From contig JAHEXT010000008.1 of assembly GCA_023251945.1 (NCBI GenBank), positions 1-32,906 of the forward strand: DNA of 32,906 nucleotides, written 5' to 3'. The notes under the pieces were generated by a model. The model searched no databases, was not told the DNA's origin, and saw nothing but the letters and a program-made list of their open reading frames with translations. The DNA is from Actinomycetes bacterium (lineage in GTDB: Bacteria > Actinomycetota > Thermoleophilia > Gaiellales > Gaiellaceae). Positions 9,738 to 18,296 of the stretch are shown here, piece by piece; positions within the stretch are counted from its first letter, which is position 1, and each line of letters opens with the position of its first letter. The position numbers and the translations under genes are program-made.

Positions 9738-11473
9738 CCTGGCGCGACCTCATGTGCGGCGAGCCGCGCACCGAGCATGTCGGGCAGACGCTCGCGCTCG
9801 CAGGCTGGGCGGCGCGGCGTCGAGACCACGGCGGGCTCGTCTTCGTCGACCTCCGTGACCGCACGGGACTGATGCAGCTCGTGATCAACCCGGAGCGCTC
9901 TCCCGCAGCGGCCGAGCTCGCGAAGGAGATCCGGAACGAGTTCGTGCTCCAGGCAACCGGAGACGTCGTCGCCCGCTCTCCCGAGACCGTGAACCCGAAG
10001 ATGGCCACGGGGGAGGTCGAGCTTCACGTCGACGAGCTCACGATCATCTCACGCTCGACACCGCTCCCGTTCCAGCTCGACGAGGAGGGCGTGGACGAGA
10101 CGCTGCGCCTGCGCTACCGCTGGCTCGACCTTCGCAGCGAGCGCATGCAGCGCAACCTGCGCCTGTCGGCCATCGCGGTCTCGGCGATCCGGCGGCGCAT
10201 GGAGGAGCTCGGGTTCATCGATCTCTGGACGCCGAGCCTGACCAGAGCCACGCCGGAAGGGGCGCGCGACTTCCTCGTGCCGGTACGTCTGCAGCCGGGA
10301 ACGTTCTTTGCACTTCCTCAGTCGCCGCAGCTTTTCAAGCAGCTGTTCATGATCGCCGGCTTCGACCGCTACTACCAGATCGCGACGTGCTTCCGCGACG
10401 AGGATCTGCGGGCAGACCGCCAGTTCGAATTCCGTCAACTCGATGTCGAGATGGCGTTTGCCCAGCGCGAGGACGTGCTGGATGTGCTGGAAGAGGCTGT
10501 ACGCGCTGCCTTCGAGGCGCTCGATCGCGAGCCTCCGCCAGCACCGTTCGCGCGCGTGCCGTGGAGTGATGTCATGGCGCGCTACGGCTCCGACAAGCCC
10601 GATCTCCGCTTCGGGCTCGAGATCCGGGAGGCGACCGCCGTCACGCGGGACTCGGAGTTCGGCGTGTTCGCGAACGCGCCCTGCGTGCGATTCCTTGTCG
10701 CGCCCAAGGCGTTCTCACGTGCGGAGCTCACGCGCCTCGAGGAGCTTGCCAGGGAGTGGGGGGCGAAGGGGCTGGCGTACCTGATCGTCGACGAATCCGG
10801 CGAGGTGCGCTCGCCGATCGCCAAGTTCTTGTCGGATCGAGAGCTCGCGGCGTTCCGTGCCGAGCCCGGTTCGACCGTCCTCTTCGGCGCCGCCGAACCC
10901 GGTGCGGTGGCGCGTGTGCTCGGCCTGCTACGCCTGCACCTCGGCCGAGAGCTCGAGCTCATCGACGAGGATCGTGACGAGTTTCTCTGGGTCGTCGACT
11001 TCCCGCTGTTCGAGCTGGACGAGGAGACGGGTGGGTGGACGTTCAGCCACCATCCGTTCACGGGGGTCGCGCCGGGGCACGAGGAGCTGATCGAGAGCGA
11101 CCCGGGGGCGGCCCTGAGCCAGGCTTACGATCTCGTCTGGAACGGCTGGGAGCTCGGGTCCGGCTCGATCAGGATCCATCGCCAGGACGTGCAGCAGCGT
11201 GTCTTCCGCGCGCTCGGGCTGACCGAGCAAGCTGCGAAGGAGAAGTTCGGGTTCCTGCTCGAGGCGCTGGAGATGGGACCTCCCCCACACGGAGGGTTTG
11301 CGCTGGGCCTCGACCGCTTCATCGCGCTGCTCGCTGCAGAACCCAACATCCGCGAGGTGACGGCGTTTCCGAAGCTCTCGAGCGGCTCCGACCCGCTGAC
11401 CGGGGCTCCGGCGAGGGTTCCGGCGGAGCAGCTCGAGGAGCTCGGGATCCGGCTCCTCGAGGAACCCTCCTAG
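9734..11473 (+). CDS. aspS: Aspartate--tRNA(Asp/Asn) ligase
   Basis: 579 aa. GWAARRRDHGGLVFVDLRDRTG, FFALPQSPQLFKQLFM, CFRDEDLRADRQFEFRQLDVEMAF, GFALGLDRFIALL. ATGA overlap with hisS. Confidence 0.96.
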   Translation: MTWRDLMCGEPRTEHVGQTLALAGWAARRRDHGGLVFVDLRDRTGLMQLVINPERSPAAAELAKEIRNEFVLQATGDVVARSPETVNPKMATGEVELHVDELTIISRSTPLPFQLDEEGVDETLRLRYRWLDLRSERMQRNLRLSAIAVSAIRRRMEELGFIDLWTPSLTRATPEGARDFLVPVRLQPGTFFALPQSPQLFKQLFMIAGFDRYYQIATCFRDEDLRADRQFEFRQLDVEMAFAQREDVLDVLEEAVRAAFEALDREPPPAPFARVPWSDVMARYGSDKPDLRFGLEIREATAVTRDSEFGVFANAPCVRFLVAPKAFSRAELTRLEELAREWGAKGLAYLIVDESGEVRSPIAKFLSDRELAAFRAEPGSTVLFGAAEPGAVARVLGLLRLHLGRELELIDEDRDEFLWVVDFPLFELDEETGGWTFSHHPFTGVAPGHEELIESDPGAALSQAYDLVWNGWELGSGSIRIHRQDVQQRVFRALGLTEQAAKEKFGFLLEALEMGPPPHGGFALGLDRFIALLAAEPNIREVTAFPKLSSGSDPLTGAPARVPAEQLEELGIRLLEEPS

Positions 11474-14400
11474 GCTGAGGGGCCCGGCGTTCCGCGCTCG
11501 GCGAGAGCGCTTCGAAGCTTGTCGGCGGATACGACGTTGCCCTTGCGCTCGAAGAGTTCGAGCGCCCGCTCCAGGAGCGAGACGGCCTCGGCTTCGCGGC
11601 CGGCGCTCCGAACGATCTCCGCGAGAGCGACGAGGACGCGGCCCTGCCGGTTGAGGTCATCCGTCCGCTCCACGGTGCGTACGGCATCGCGGGCGAGGGC
11701 CTCTGCGGACTCGAGCTCACCCTGTCCGGCGAGGCTCGCCGCTCGGACGATCTGCCACGAGATCTGAGCCGCAACGTCCTGCGGACGAGCGAGCTCCTCG
11801 GTCACCCGGGTGAGCCGCTCGGCCTCCTCGTACCGCCCCTGCGCGCAGACGGCGGACGCCAGCTCGGAGGCGACCGTCGCGAGCAGCCCTCGCTCACGCA
11901 TTGCCCCGAGCGCCTCGGAGCCGCGCCGCAGCTCGCGCTCGGCAGCCGCAGGGTCGTCCGCGAGCATCTCGATGTCGCCGGCGAGGAGCGAGAACCCGGC
12001 GACCCAGACGCGGAACCCGAGCTCGTCCGAGATCGCTCTGCCCTGGGCGAGGAGGCGGCGCGCCTCTTCGAAGTCCCCCGCCAGCGCATGGAGACCCGCA
12101 AGGCAGACGAGCGCCGTCGTCTGCACGACCCTGGAGCTCTGGGCGCGCTCCAAGAGCTCCTCGGCCCGGGCCATCGCCTCCGTGACAGGCATGGGCCCGT
12201 AGTAGAAGGCCATCGGCATCCGCATGAGCGCTCCCGCCGCCTCGCGGGCGTCGCCGGCCCGTTGGGCGTGCTCGAGCGCACGCTCGAGCGCCTGTGCCTG
12301 CTCGCTCCACCGATTCGCCATCCACTGGACGTCGGCGATCCGCCGCCAGGCCTTGGCGAGGCCGAGCTCGTCGCCGAGCTCGTCGAGCTCAGGAAGGGCC
12401 TGCTCGACGATCCGGCGCAGCTCCTCGACGCCCTCGGGATCCCTGAGAGCGCGCAGGAACACCCGCTCCAGTACGGCGTGAAGCTCGAGGCGGCGGTTGC
12501 CCGACGTGGCGCCCGCCTCGATGGCCTCGGTCAGAACGGCGTCGGCCTCGACGAGCTCTCCCGCGAGGACGAGCGAAGACCCCAGCGCCCCGAGAAGATC
12601 CGCTCGAGCGGAAACGTCGCCCGGGAGGAGCGCGGCGGCGCGGCGCAGGAGCTTGGCGGCCGCGGTGGCGTCGCCCCGGGCGAGCGCACGCCGGCCGGGA
12701 GCCGCAAGCCGCTCCGCCGCCATGCCGGCTAGCCTTCGCGCATGCTCGTCCACCGGGCCGAGCTCGGCCCGGTAGCGGAATGCCTGCTCCAGGTGGTAGC
12801 CGAGGATCTCCTCGACCTCGACGACGCCGGTGCCCGCCGTTTCGTCGATCAGCCGAGCGAAGCGCTCGTGCAGGTCGGAGCGAGCCTGCTTCGGGATTGC
12901 GCCATACGCGGCGTCGCGGATCAGGAGGTGGTGGAACCGGTACCCGTCCTGGCCCGGAACGAGCGAGCGGTCGGGGCCGATGAGCTCCTTGCGTACCAGG
13001 AGTTGCAGGCACTCCACGACCTTGCCTCTAGCGCCCTCGTCGAGCAGCCCCTCTACAGCGGCCGTCCAGAAGCGCTTGCCGATGACGGCCGCCCGCTCGA
13101 TGACCGCGCGCTCCTCCGCGCTCAGGCGGTCGAGCCGGGCGGCGAGCAGGGCCTGGATCGTGGGTGGGACCTCGACCTCGGCCACTGAGCCTCCCTCGGC
13201 GACCATGGCGACCATCTGCTCGACGAAGAGGGGGTTGCCGTCGGCGGCCTCGGCGATCTTCGTGCGCGCGGCCACGGGGAGTGCGACCGCGCCCTGCAGA
13301 TGGTCGATGAGGACCCCCGACTCCGTGTCCGTCAGCGGCCTGAGGAGAACAGACGTCGAGCCGAGGTTGCCTCCGGCCCACGAGGGTCGTATCTCGAGCA
13401 GCTCTGGACGGGACAGGCACAGGAGGAAGATGGGTGCGTCGTGCGACCACTCGGCGACGTGCTCGACCAGGTCCAGGAAGGTCGGCTCCCCCCAGTGAAC
13501 GTCCTCGAGCACGACAACGAGAGGGCGCTCCTGGGCAAGCACCTCGAACAGCTTGCGGACGGCCCAAAACGTCTCCTCGGCAGACGCGGCCTCGTGAGAA
13601 CGGCCGAGCGCAACGGCGATCCGCTCGGCGATGGCGCCGGCCGCCTCCTCGCCCGCGACGAGGCGCGCGATCGCCGGCCGGGGGTCCTCGTCCTCACCCA
13701 CGAGCTCGCGGACGATCTCGAAGAGCGGCCAAAACGTGATTCCGTCCCCGTACGGAAGGCAGCGGCCGGTGAGGACGCGGGCGACGTCCTCCGGGAGCGA
13801 CGCACCCAGCTCCGACGCCAGCCGCGACTTCCCGATCCCGGCGGGTCCGAGCACCGTGAACAGGTACGCCGTCCGCTCCTGCACGGTGTGCTCGAACGCC
13901 TCCCGCACCTGCGTCAGCTCAGCTTGGCGTCCCACGAGGGGGGAGTCCAGCCTGCGCGCGAACGCCGGCGCCTCGGCGAGCACCTCGAGCAGGCGCCACG
14001 AGAGGACGCCGTCCTCCTTGCCCTTGAGGGAGATGGGCCCGATCAGCTCGACTCTGACGGCGTTGTGCACGAGACGCCGTGTCGCCTCGCCGATGATGAT
14101 CTCGCCGGGCGCCGCGGCCTGCTCGAGACGGGCGGCGACGTTCACCGTGTCGCCGGTGACGAGCGTGTGCCCGTCCGCCGGGTCGCCCGCCACCACCTCG
14201 CCTGTGTTGACTCCCATGCGGAGCCGGAGCTGCACGCCCCGCTCCCGCTCGAGCTCGCGGTTCAGCACCTCGACGGCGTCACGCAGCTCGATGACTGCTC
14301 GGACCGCACGCAGCGCGTCGTCCTCGTGAACGGAGGGGATCCCGAACACGGCCATGACGGCGTCGCCGATGAACTTCTCGACGGTTCCCCCGTGCCGCTC

Positions 14401-14637
14401 GAGGGCCCGAGAGGCGGTCTCGAAGTAGCGCGACATGACGCGGCGGACGGCCTCGGGATCGATTTCCGCGCCGAGCTTCGTCGACTCCGCGACGTCCGAG
14501 AAGACGACGGTTACGGTTTTTCGCGCTTCAGCCGGAGTCGATCTCGCTCCTGGCAAGTGACCCTCCGCACCGGAGGCCCCCACCTCGTCGGATTCTGACA
14601 CGTTCGTTGGAGACGAGTCTACGGAGGCCGGCCACAC
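11470..14637 (-). CDS. Class III adenylate/guanylate cyclase domain fused to an AAA/NACHT-like ATPase and TPR-like region
   Basis: 1055 aa. TVVFSDVAESTKLG, FIGDAVMAVFGIP, GVNTGEVVAGDP; P-loop GPAGIGKSRLA; C-terminal alpha-helical repeats. The exact start is uncertain. Confidence 0.9.
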   Translation of the reverse strand: MWPASVDSSPTNVSESDEVGASGAEGHLPGARSTPAEARKTVTVVFSDVAESTKLGAEIDPEAVRRVMSRYFETASRALERHGGTVEKFIGDAVMAVFGIPSVHEDDALRAVRAVIELRDAVEVLNRELERERGVQLRLRMGVNTGEVVAGDPADGHTLVTGDTVNVAARLEQAAAPGEIIIGEATRRLVHNAVRVELIGPISLKGKEDGVLSWRLLEVLAEAPAFARRLDSPLVGRQAELTQVREAFEHTVQERTAYLFTVLGPAGIGKSRLASELGASLPEDVARVLTGRCLPYGDGITFWPLFEIVRELVGEDEDPRPAIARLVAGEEAAGAIAERIAVALGRSHEAASAEETFWAVRKLFEVLAQERPLVVVLEDVHWGEPTFLDLVEHVAEWSHDAPIFLLCLSRPELLEIRPSWAGGNLGSTSVLLRPLTDTESGVLIDHLQGAVALPVAARTKIAEAADGNPLFVEQMVAMVAEGGSVAEVEVPPTIQALLAARLDRLSAEERAVIERAAVIGKRFWTAAVEGLLDEGARGKVVECLQLLVRKELIGPDRSLVPGQDGYRFHHLLIRDAAYGAIPKQARSDLHERFARLIDETAGTGVVEVEEILGYHLEQAFRYRAELGPVDEHARRLAGMAAERLAAPGRRALARGDATAAAKLLRRAAALLPGDVSARADLLGALGSSLVLAGELVEADAVLTEAIEAGATSGNRRLELHAVLERVFLRALRDPEGVEELRRIVEQALPELDELGDELGLAKAWRRIADVQWMANRWSEQAQALERALEHAQRAGDAREAAGALMRMPMAFYYGPMPVTEAMARAEELLERAQSSRVVQTTALVCLAGLHALAGDFEEARRLLAQGRAISDELGFRVWVAGFSLLAGDIEMLADDPAAAERELRRGSEALGAMRERGLLATVASELASAVCAQGRYEEAERLTRVTEELARPQDVAAQISWQIVRAASLAGQGELESAEALARDAVRTVERTDDLNRQGRVLVALAEIVRSAGREAEAVSLLERALELFERKGNVVSADKLRSALAERGTPGPSA

Positions 14638-14655
14638 GCGCGCACTTGCCGGGGT

Positions 14656-15348
14656 TCAGAGGAGGCTGTCCACACGCTCTGCCGCGCGCTCCGTGATCGG
14701 ATCGCCGTGCCCGACGCCGACGGCCGCGGGGTGCAGAGCGGCCATGAGGCGGAGCGACTCCCGCCGCTGGCGTTCGTTGAGCGTGAAGGAATCCCAGCCG
14801 GCGGCGAACTCGGGCCACGTCGTGATCGCGTCGCCCGAGAGCAGCACCTTGTGCTTCTCAGCCCAGAACGCGAGGTGGCCGGGCGTGTGGCCAGGCGTGT
14901 GGAGCACCCTCAGGCCGCCTTCCTCGTGCTCGTGCGTCAGGACGCCGTCCACCGGGCACGGCGGATGATCCCCGAGCCCCAGCGCGAGACCGATCTGGAA
15001 GGGGTAGTACGCACGGAGCGGACGCTTCGGCACGATGGAAACCCGCTGCGCCTTGCGGTCTCCCGAGACGATGTCCGCCTCCCACTCGTGCGAGCAGACC
15101 TTCGCACCGGTGAGCTGTCTCAGCTCGGCGACGCCGCAGAGGTGGGAGAAGTGCGCGTGCGTCAGCCAGATCCGCTTCAGGTCCGAGAGCGAGCGGCCCA
15201 TGTGTCGGATCTCCGCCAGGATGGCGTGGGGGTGCGTGTCGCCGAGAGTGTCCACGAGCGTCAGGTCCTTGCCGTCAGCGACGAGGAACGCCCGCACGTA
15301 GCCGCGCGTCCGGTCTCCGATACTGACGATCCCCGGCGCAAGATCCAC
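14656..15348 (-). CDS. MBL-fold metallohydrolase-like protein with altered metal motif
   Basis: ORF 14656..15429. GTG at 15348 (VDLAPGIVSIGD) is a likely start. LTHAHFSHLCGV, HTPGHTPGHLAFW, LLSGDAITTWP. Confidence 0.85.
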   Translation of the reverse strand: MDLAPGIVSIGDRTRGYVRAFLVADGKDLTLVDTLGDTHPHAILAEIRHMGRSLSDLKRIWLTHAHFSHLCGVAELRQLTGAKVCSHEWEADIVSGDRKAQRVSIVPKRPLRAYYPFQIGLALGLGDHPPCPVDGVLTHEHEEGGLRVLHTPGHTPGHLAFWAEKHKVLLSGDAITTWPEFAAGWDSFTLNERQRRESLRLMAALHPAAVGVGHGDPITERAAERVDSLL

Positions 15349-15416
15349 GAGAGGAAGTCTCCCAGCTTGACGGCCGTCTTGGAAGCGTGTTTTGATCGAA
15401 GGGAGCTTCGGCCCCC

Positions 15417-17186
15417 ATGGGCGCTTCACGGATCCTCATCGCACTCTCATCGCGACTCGACCGGACGATCGGGTGGGACCGTCTGCCGCGCCCGCTCGGC
15501 CTCCTGACGCTGATCGGGCTCCGCGACCAGCTCCGCGAGCGCAACCTCTACGACACCGGGCTCGTGAAGCCCCCGCCGGCGCAGCCGACCGATCTCATAA
15601 GGCGCACCCTCGACGGCAGCTGGAACGACCTGCACAGGCCCGCGATGGGAAGCCTCGGCACCCGCTTCGGCCGCAACGTGCCGCTCGATCGAGCGTACCC
15701 CGAGCCGGCGCCGGACCTCCTCGACCCAAGCCCGCGTCTCGTGAGCCGTACGCTCCTCGCTCGCGAGCAGTTCATTCCCGCGCCGACGATCAACGTCCTG
15801 GCCGCCGCGTGGATCCAGTTCGAGGTCCACGACTGGGTGAGCCACGACACGGACGCGTCGAGACCGATCCGCGTTCCGCTCGAGAAGGACGACCCCTGGC
15901 CCGAGCCGCCGATGGAGATCGCCCGCACGGTTCAGGATCCGTCCGCGAGCGGCGACGGCGCGCCGCCGCCGTTCTGCACCTCTGACACCCACTGGTGGGA
16001 CGGCTCGCAGGTCTACGGGAACGTGCAGGACTTCCAGGGCGTGGTACGCACCGGCGTGGGCGGCGAGCTGGCATTCGACCAGCAGGGGCTCCCTCCGCCT
16101 GCGCTCGACCCCTTCCTCGACCCCGTGGGCCCTCGCGGGAACTTCTGGCTCGGCCTCGCGCTCCTCCACACGCTGTTCATGCGGGAGCACAACGCGATCT
16201 GCAAGACGCTTCGGGAGAACGAGCCCGGCGACTGGAGCGACGACAAGCTGCACGACACGGCGCGGCTCATCAACGCCGCCGTCATGGCGAAGATCCACAC
16301 GGTCGAGTGGACGCCGGCGATCATCGCTCACCCGACGACCGAATGGGGCATGAACGCCAACTGGTACGGCCTCCTCGGAGAGCGGTTTCGAAAGCGGGTC
16401 GGGCGCGTCGGTCGCAGCGACGTCCTGAGCGGCATCCTGGGCTCGCCGACCGATCACCACGGGGTTCCCTACTCCCTGACGGAGGAGTTCGTCGCCGTCT
16501 ACCGCATGCACCCGCTCATCCCCGACACGTACACGTTCCGGGCCGTCAAGGACGACGGGTTTCTGAGCGAGCGTGATTTCCTCGAGCTCGGGCCGGGGGG
16601 CAAGTGGCGCAAGGCGCTCGGGGAGATCGGGCTCGCCGACGCGCTCTACTCCTTCGGGACCGCCAACCCCGGGGCGATCGCGCTCCACAACTACCCTGCC
16701 TCGCTGCGAGCGTTCAGGCCGGACGCGCAGGGGCCGCTCGTAGACCTCGCGACGATCGACATCCTCCGCGATCGCGAGCGCGGAGTCCCGCGGTACAACG
16801 AGTTCCGGACCCTCATGCACCGCAAGCCCGTCTCGTCGTTCGAAGATCTGACCCGAGACTCCCGGACGGCTGCCGAGCTCCGCGACGTCTACGGTCACGT
16901 CGACCGGCTCGACACGATGGTCGGCCTCTACGCGGAGCCGCGCCCACAGGGGTTCGCCTTCGGCGACACGACGTTTCGCGTCTTCCTCCTCATGGCCTCC
17001 CGGCGGCTGAAGAGCGACCGCTTCTTCACGACCGACTACACGCCCAAGACGTACACGCGAACGGGCCTTCAGTGGATCAACGACGCGACGATGTCGAAGA
17101 TCCTGCTCCGGCACTACCCCGAGCTCGAGCCCGCCCTGCGTGGCGTGGACAACGCCTTCAAGCCCTGGCACCGCGTCAGCGGCTGA
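15417..17186 (+). CDS. Animal-type haem peroxidase, fatty-acid alpha-dioxygenase-like
   Basis: 589 aa. IQFEVHDWVSHD (distal His), DTHWWDGSQVYG, LHTLFMREHNAICKTL, EWTPAIIAHP, EEFVAVYRMHPLIPD (catalytic Tyr plus proximal His, YxxH). Confidence 0.88.
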   Translation: MGASRILIALSSRLDRTIGWDRLPRPLGLLTLIGLRDQLRERNLYDTGLVKPPPAQPTDLIRRTLDGSWNDLHRPAMGSLGTRFGRNVPLDRAYPEPAPDLLDPSPRLVSRTLLAREQFIPAPTINVLAAAWIQFEVHDWVSHDTDASRPIRVPLEKDDPWPEPPMEIARTVQDPSASGDGAPPPFCTSDTHWWDGSQVYGNVQDFQGVVRTGVGGELAFDQQGLPPPALDPFLDPVGPRGNFWLGLALLHTLFMREHNAICKTLRENEPGDWSDDKLHDTARLINAAVMAKIHTVEWTPAIIAHPTTEWGMNANWYGLLGERFRKRVGRVGRSDVLSGILGSPTDHHGVPYSLTEEFVAVYRMHPLIPDTYTFRAVKDDGFLSERDFLELGPGGKWRKALGEIGLADALYSFGTANPGAIALHNYPASLRAFRPDAQGPLVDLATIDILRDRERGVPRYNEFRTLMHRKPVSSFEDLTRDSRTAAELRDVYGHVDRLDTMVGLYAEPRPQGFAFGDTTFRVFLLMASRRLKSDRFFTTDYTPKTYTRTGLQWINDATMSKILLRHYPELEPALRGVDNAFKPWHRVSG

Positions 17187-17228
17187 GAAGCGGGCGCTGC
17201 TCTCAGGCCGTCGGGACCACCCGCGGAA

Positions 17229-17642
17229 CTACTCGGCGAGTGTGTTCCGGTCGCGGAGCAGCATCCCGACCCCTCGCACCATCCCGAAGCGCTCGTAAAA
17301 GGGCACGAGATCCTCGTCGCAGGCGAGGTCGATCATGTAGTGGCCCTCGAGCAGCTCGAAGAGCCGCCGGACGAGCTCGGTACCGACTCCCCGGCTCTGG
17401 TAGGCGGGCAGCACCTCGAGCAAGGGAATGTACGCGCTGAGGACGCCGTCGCCGTGCGCGCTCACGAACCCCACGATCCGGCCCGACTCCGAGTCGCGCG
17501 CGACGATGACGTAGTCGCTCCCGCGGAGGAGCGCGAGGTGCCGATCCGGCGACGGTGCGATTGGCCAGCCGACGAAGAATCCGACGAGATCCTCAGCGCG
17601 GACACCGGAGACGTCGGTCTCGTACGCGATCACGCACCGCAC
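17229..17642 (-). CDS. GNAT-family N-acetyltransferase
   Basis: ORF trimmed to GTG at 17642. IPLLEVLPAYQSRGVGTELVRRLFELLEG (acetyl-CoA motif A) and FYERFGMVRGVGMLL. Confidence 0.85.
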   Translation of the reverse strand: MRCVIAYETDVSGVRAEDLVGFFVGWPIAPSPDRHLALLRGSDYVIVARDSESGRIVGFVSAHGDGVLSAYIPLLEVLPAYQSRGVGTELVRRLFELLEGHYMIDLACDEDLVPFYERFGMVRGVGMLLRDRNTLAE

Positions 17643-17673
17643 CGTAGCCGCTCCGTGGGCCACACTTCGGCAC

Positions 17674-18102
17674 GTGACGCCGTCGTTCCCGGAGCGCCTG
17701 GTCGTCCTTGCCGCGGTCGCCCTGCTCGGCGCCGTGGCCGCCCTCGCCGTCGTCGAGCGTAGCGAGCAGGCCGCGAGCACCGCGCCGCTCGTGAGCGCAG
17801 CTGCGCCGGCCGGCTGGAACAGCGCCTTCGCAGGATCACGCGGCCCGGTGGGAGATGCCCAGCGGACGACATGCGGGCAGGTGCTCGCACCGGAGTCGCT
17901 CGGCGTGACACACCCCGTCCTTCCCTGCGGCGCCAAGATCGTCCTCCGGCTTGGGGGGACGCAGGTCCTGACCGAGGTGATCGACAACGAGCTCGTGGAG
18001 CCGGGTCGCCAGCTCGAGGTCACGGAGGGGCTCGCGCGCATTCTTCACCTCGAGGACACAACGGAGATCGATTGGCGCTTCGCCACCGAGGCGGGCGGTT
18101 AG
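17674..18102 (+). CDS. Exported RlpA/DPBB-like small protein
   Basis: N-terminal hydrophobic segment, then TTCGQVLAPESLGVTHPVLPCGAKIVLRLGGTQVLTEVIDN, resembling the double-psi beta-barrel core of RlpA-like proteins. Confidence 0.7.
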   Translation: MTPSFPERLVVLAAVALLGAVAALAVVERSEQAASTAPLVSAAAPAGWNSAFAGSRGPVGDAQRTTCGQVLAPESLGVTHPVLPCGAKIVLRLGGTQVLTEVIDNELVEPGRQLEVTEGLARILHLEDTTEIDWRFATEAGG

Positions 18103-18111
18103 GATAAGAGC

Positions 18112-18284
18112 GCTCGACCCTGTGCGTGGCACCGGCTCTAACGTGAACCAACACACAAGCGAAGGGAGCCGGCGTCGGGGATAGGCGTTGCCGACGCCCC
18201 GCACGGTGCCCACCTGGCAAGCCAGGTTCGCAACGGCCGGAGCTTCACCGGCAGGGTGGAGCACGTCCGAGGACACCGATCATC
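18112..18284 (+). ncRNA. Candidate structured RNA of unknown class
   Basis: Non-coding gap preceded by TAGGAT (18100-18105). Multiple helices: TGGCACC/GGTGCC, GGCTC/GAGCC, GCGTCGG/CCGACGC, ACCTGG-CAAG-CCAGGT, GCCGG/CCGGC, GTGC-CCACC/GGTGG-A-GCAC. Confidence 0.4.
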
Positions 18285-18290
18285 TAGCCT
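18285..18290 (+). promoter_or_regulatory. Candidate -10 element TAGCCT, 6 nt before the mnmA GTG
   Basis: TAnnnT motif with leaderless spacing. Confidence 0.35.
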
Positions 18291-18296
18291 GACCCG

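Noticed and set aside
15367-15396. TTGACG-N18-TTTGAT as a sigma70-type promoter for the alpha-dioxygenase-like gene
   Set aside because: The predicted TSS would fall on or next to the likely SD (GGGAG near 15401), so the promoter and start assignment conflict. Left uncalled.
18112-18296. Identification as 6S RNA, SRP RNA or a cobalamin/c-di-AMP riboswitch
   Set aside because: Size and structure are suggestive, but I could not match the conserved core motifs of any of these families. Kept as an unknown structured RNA candidate.
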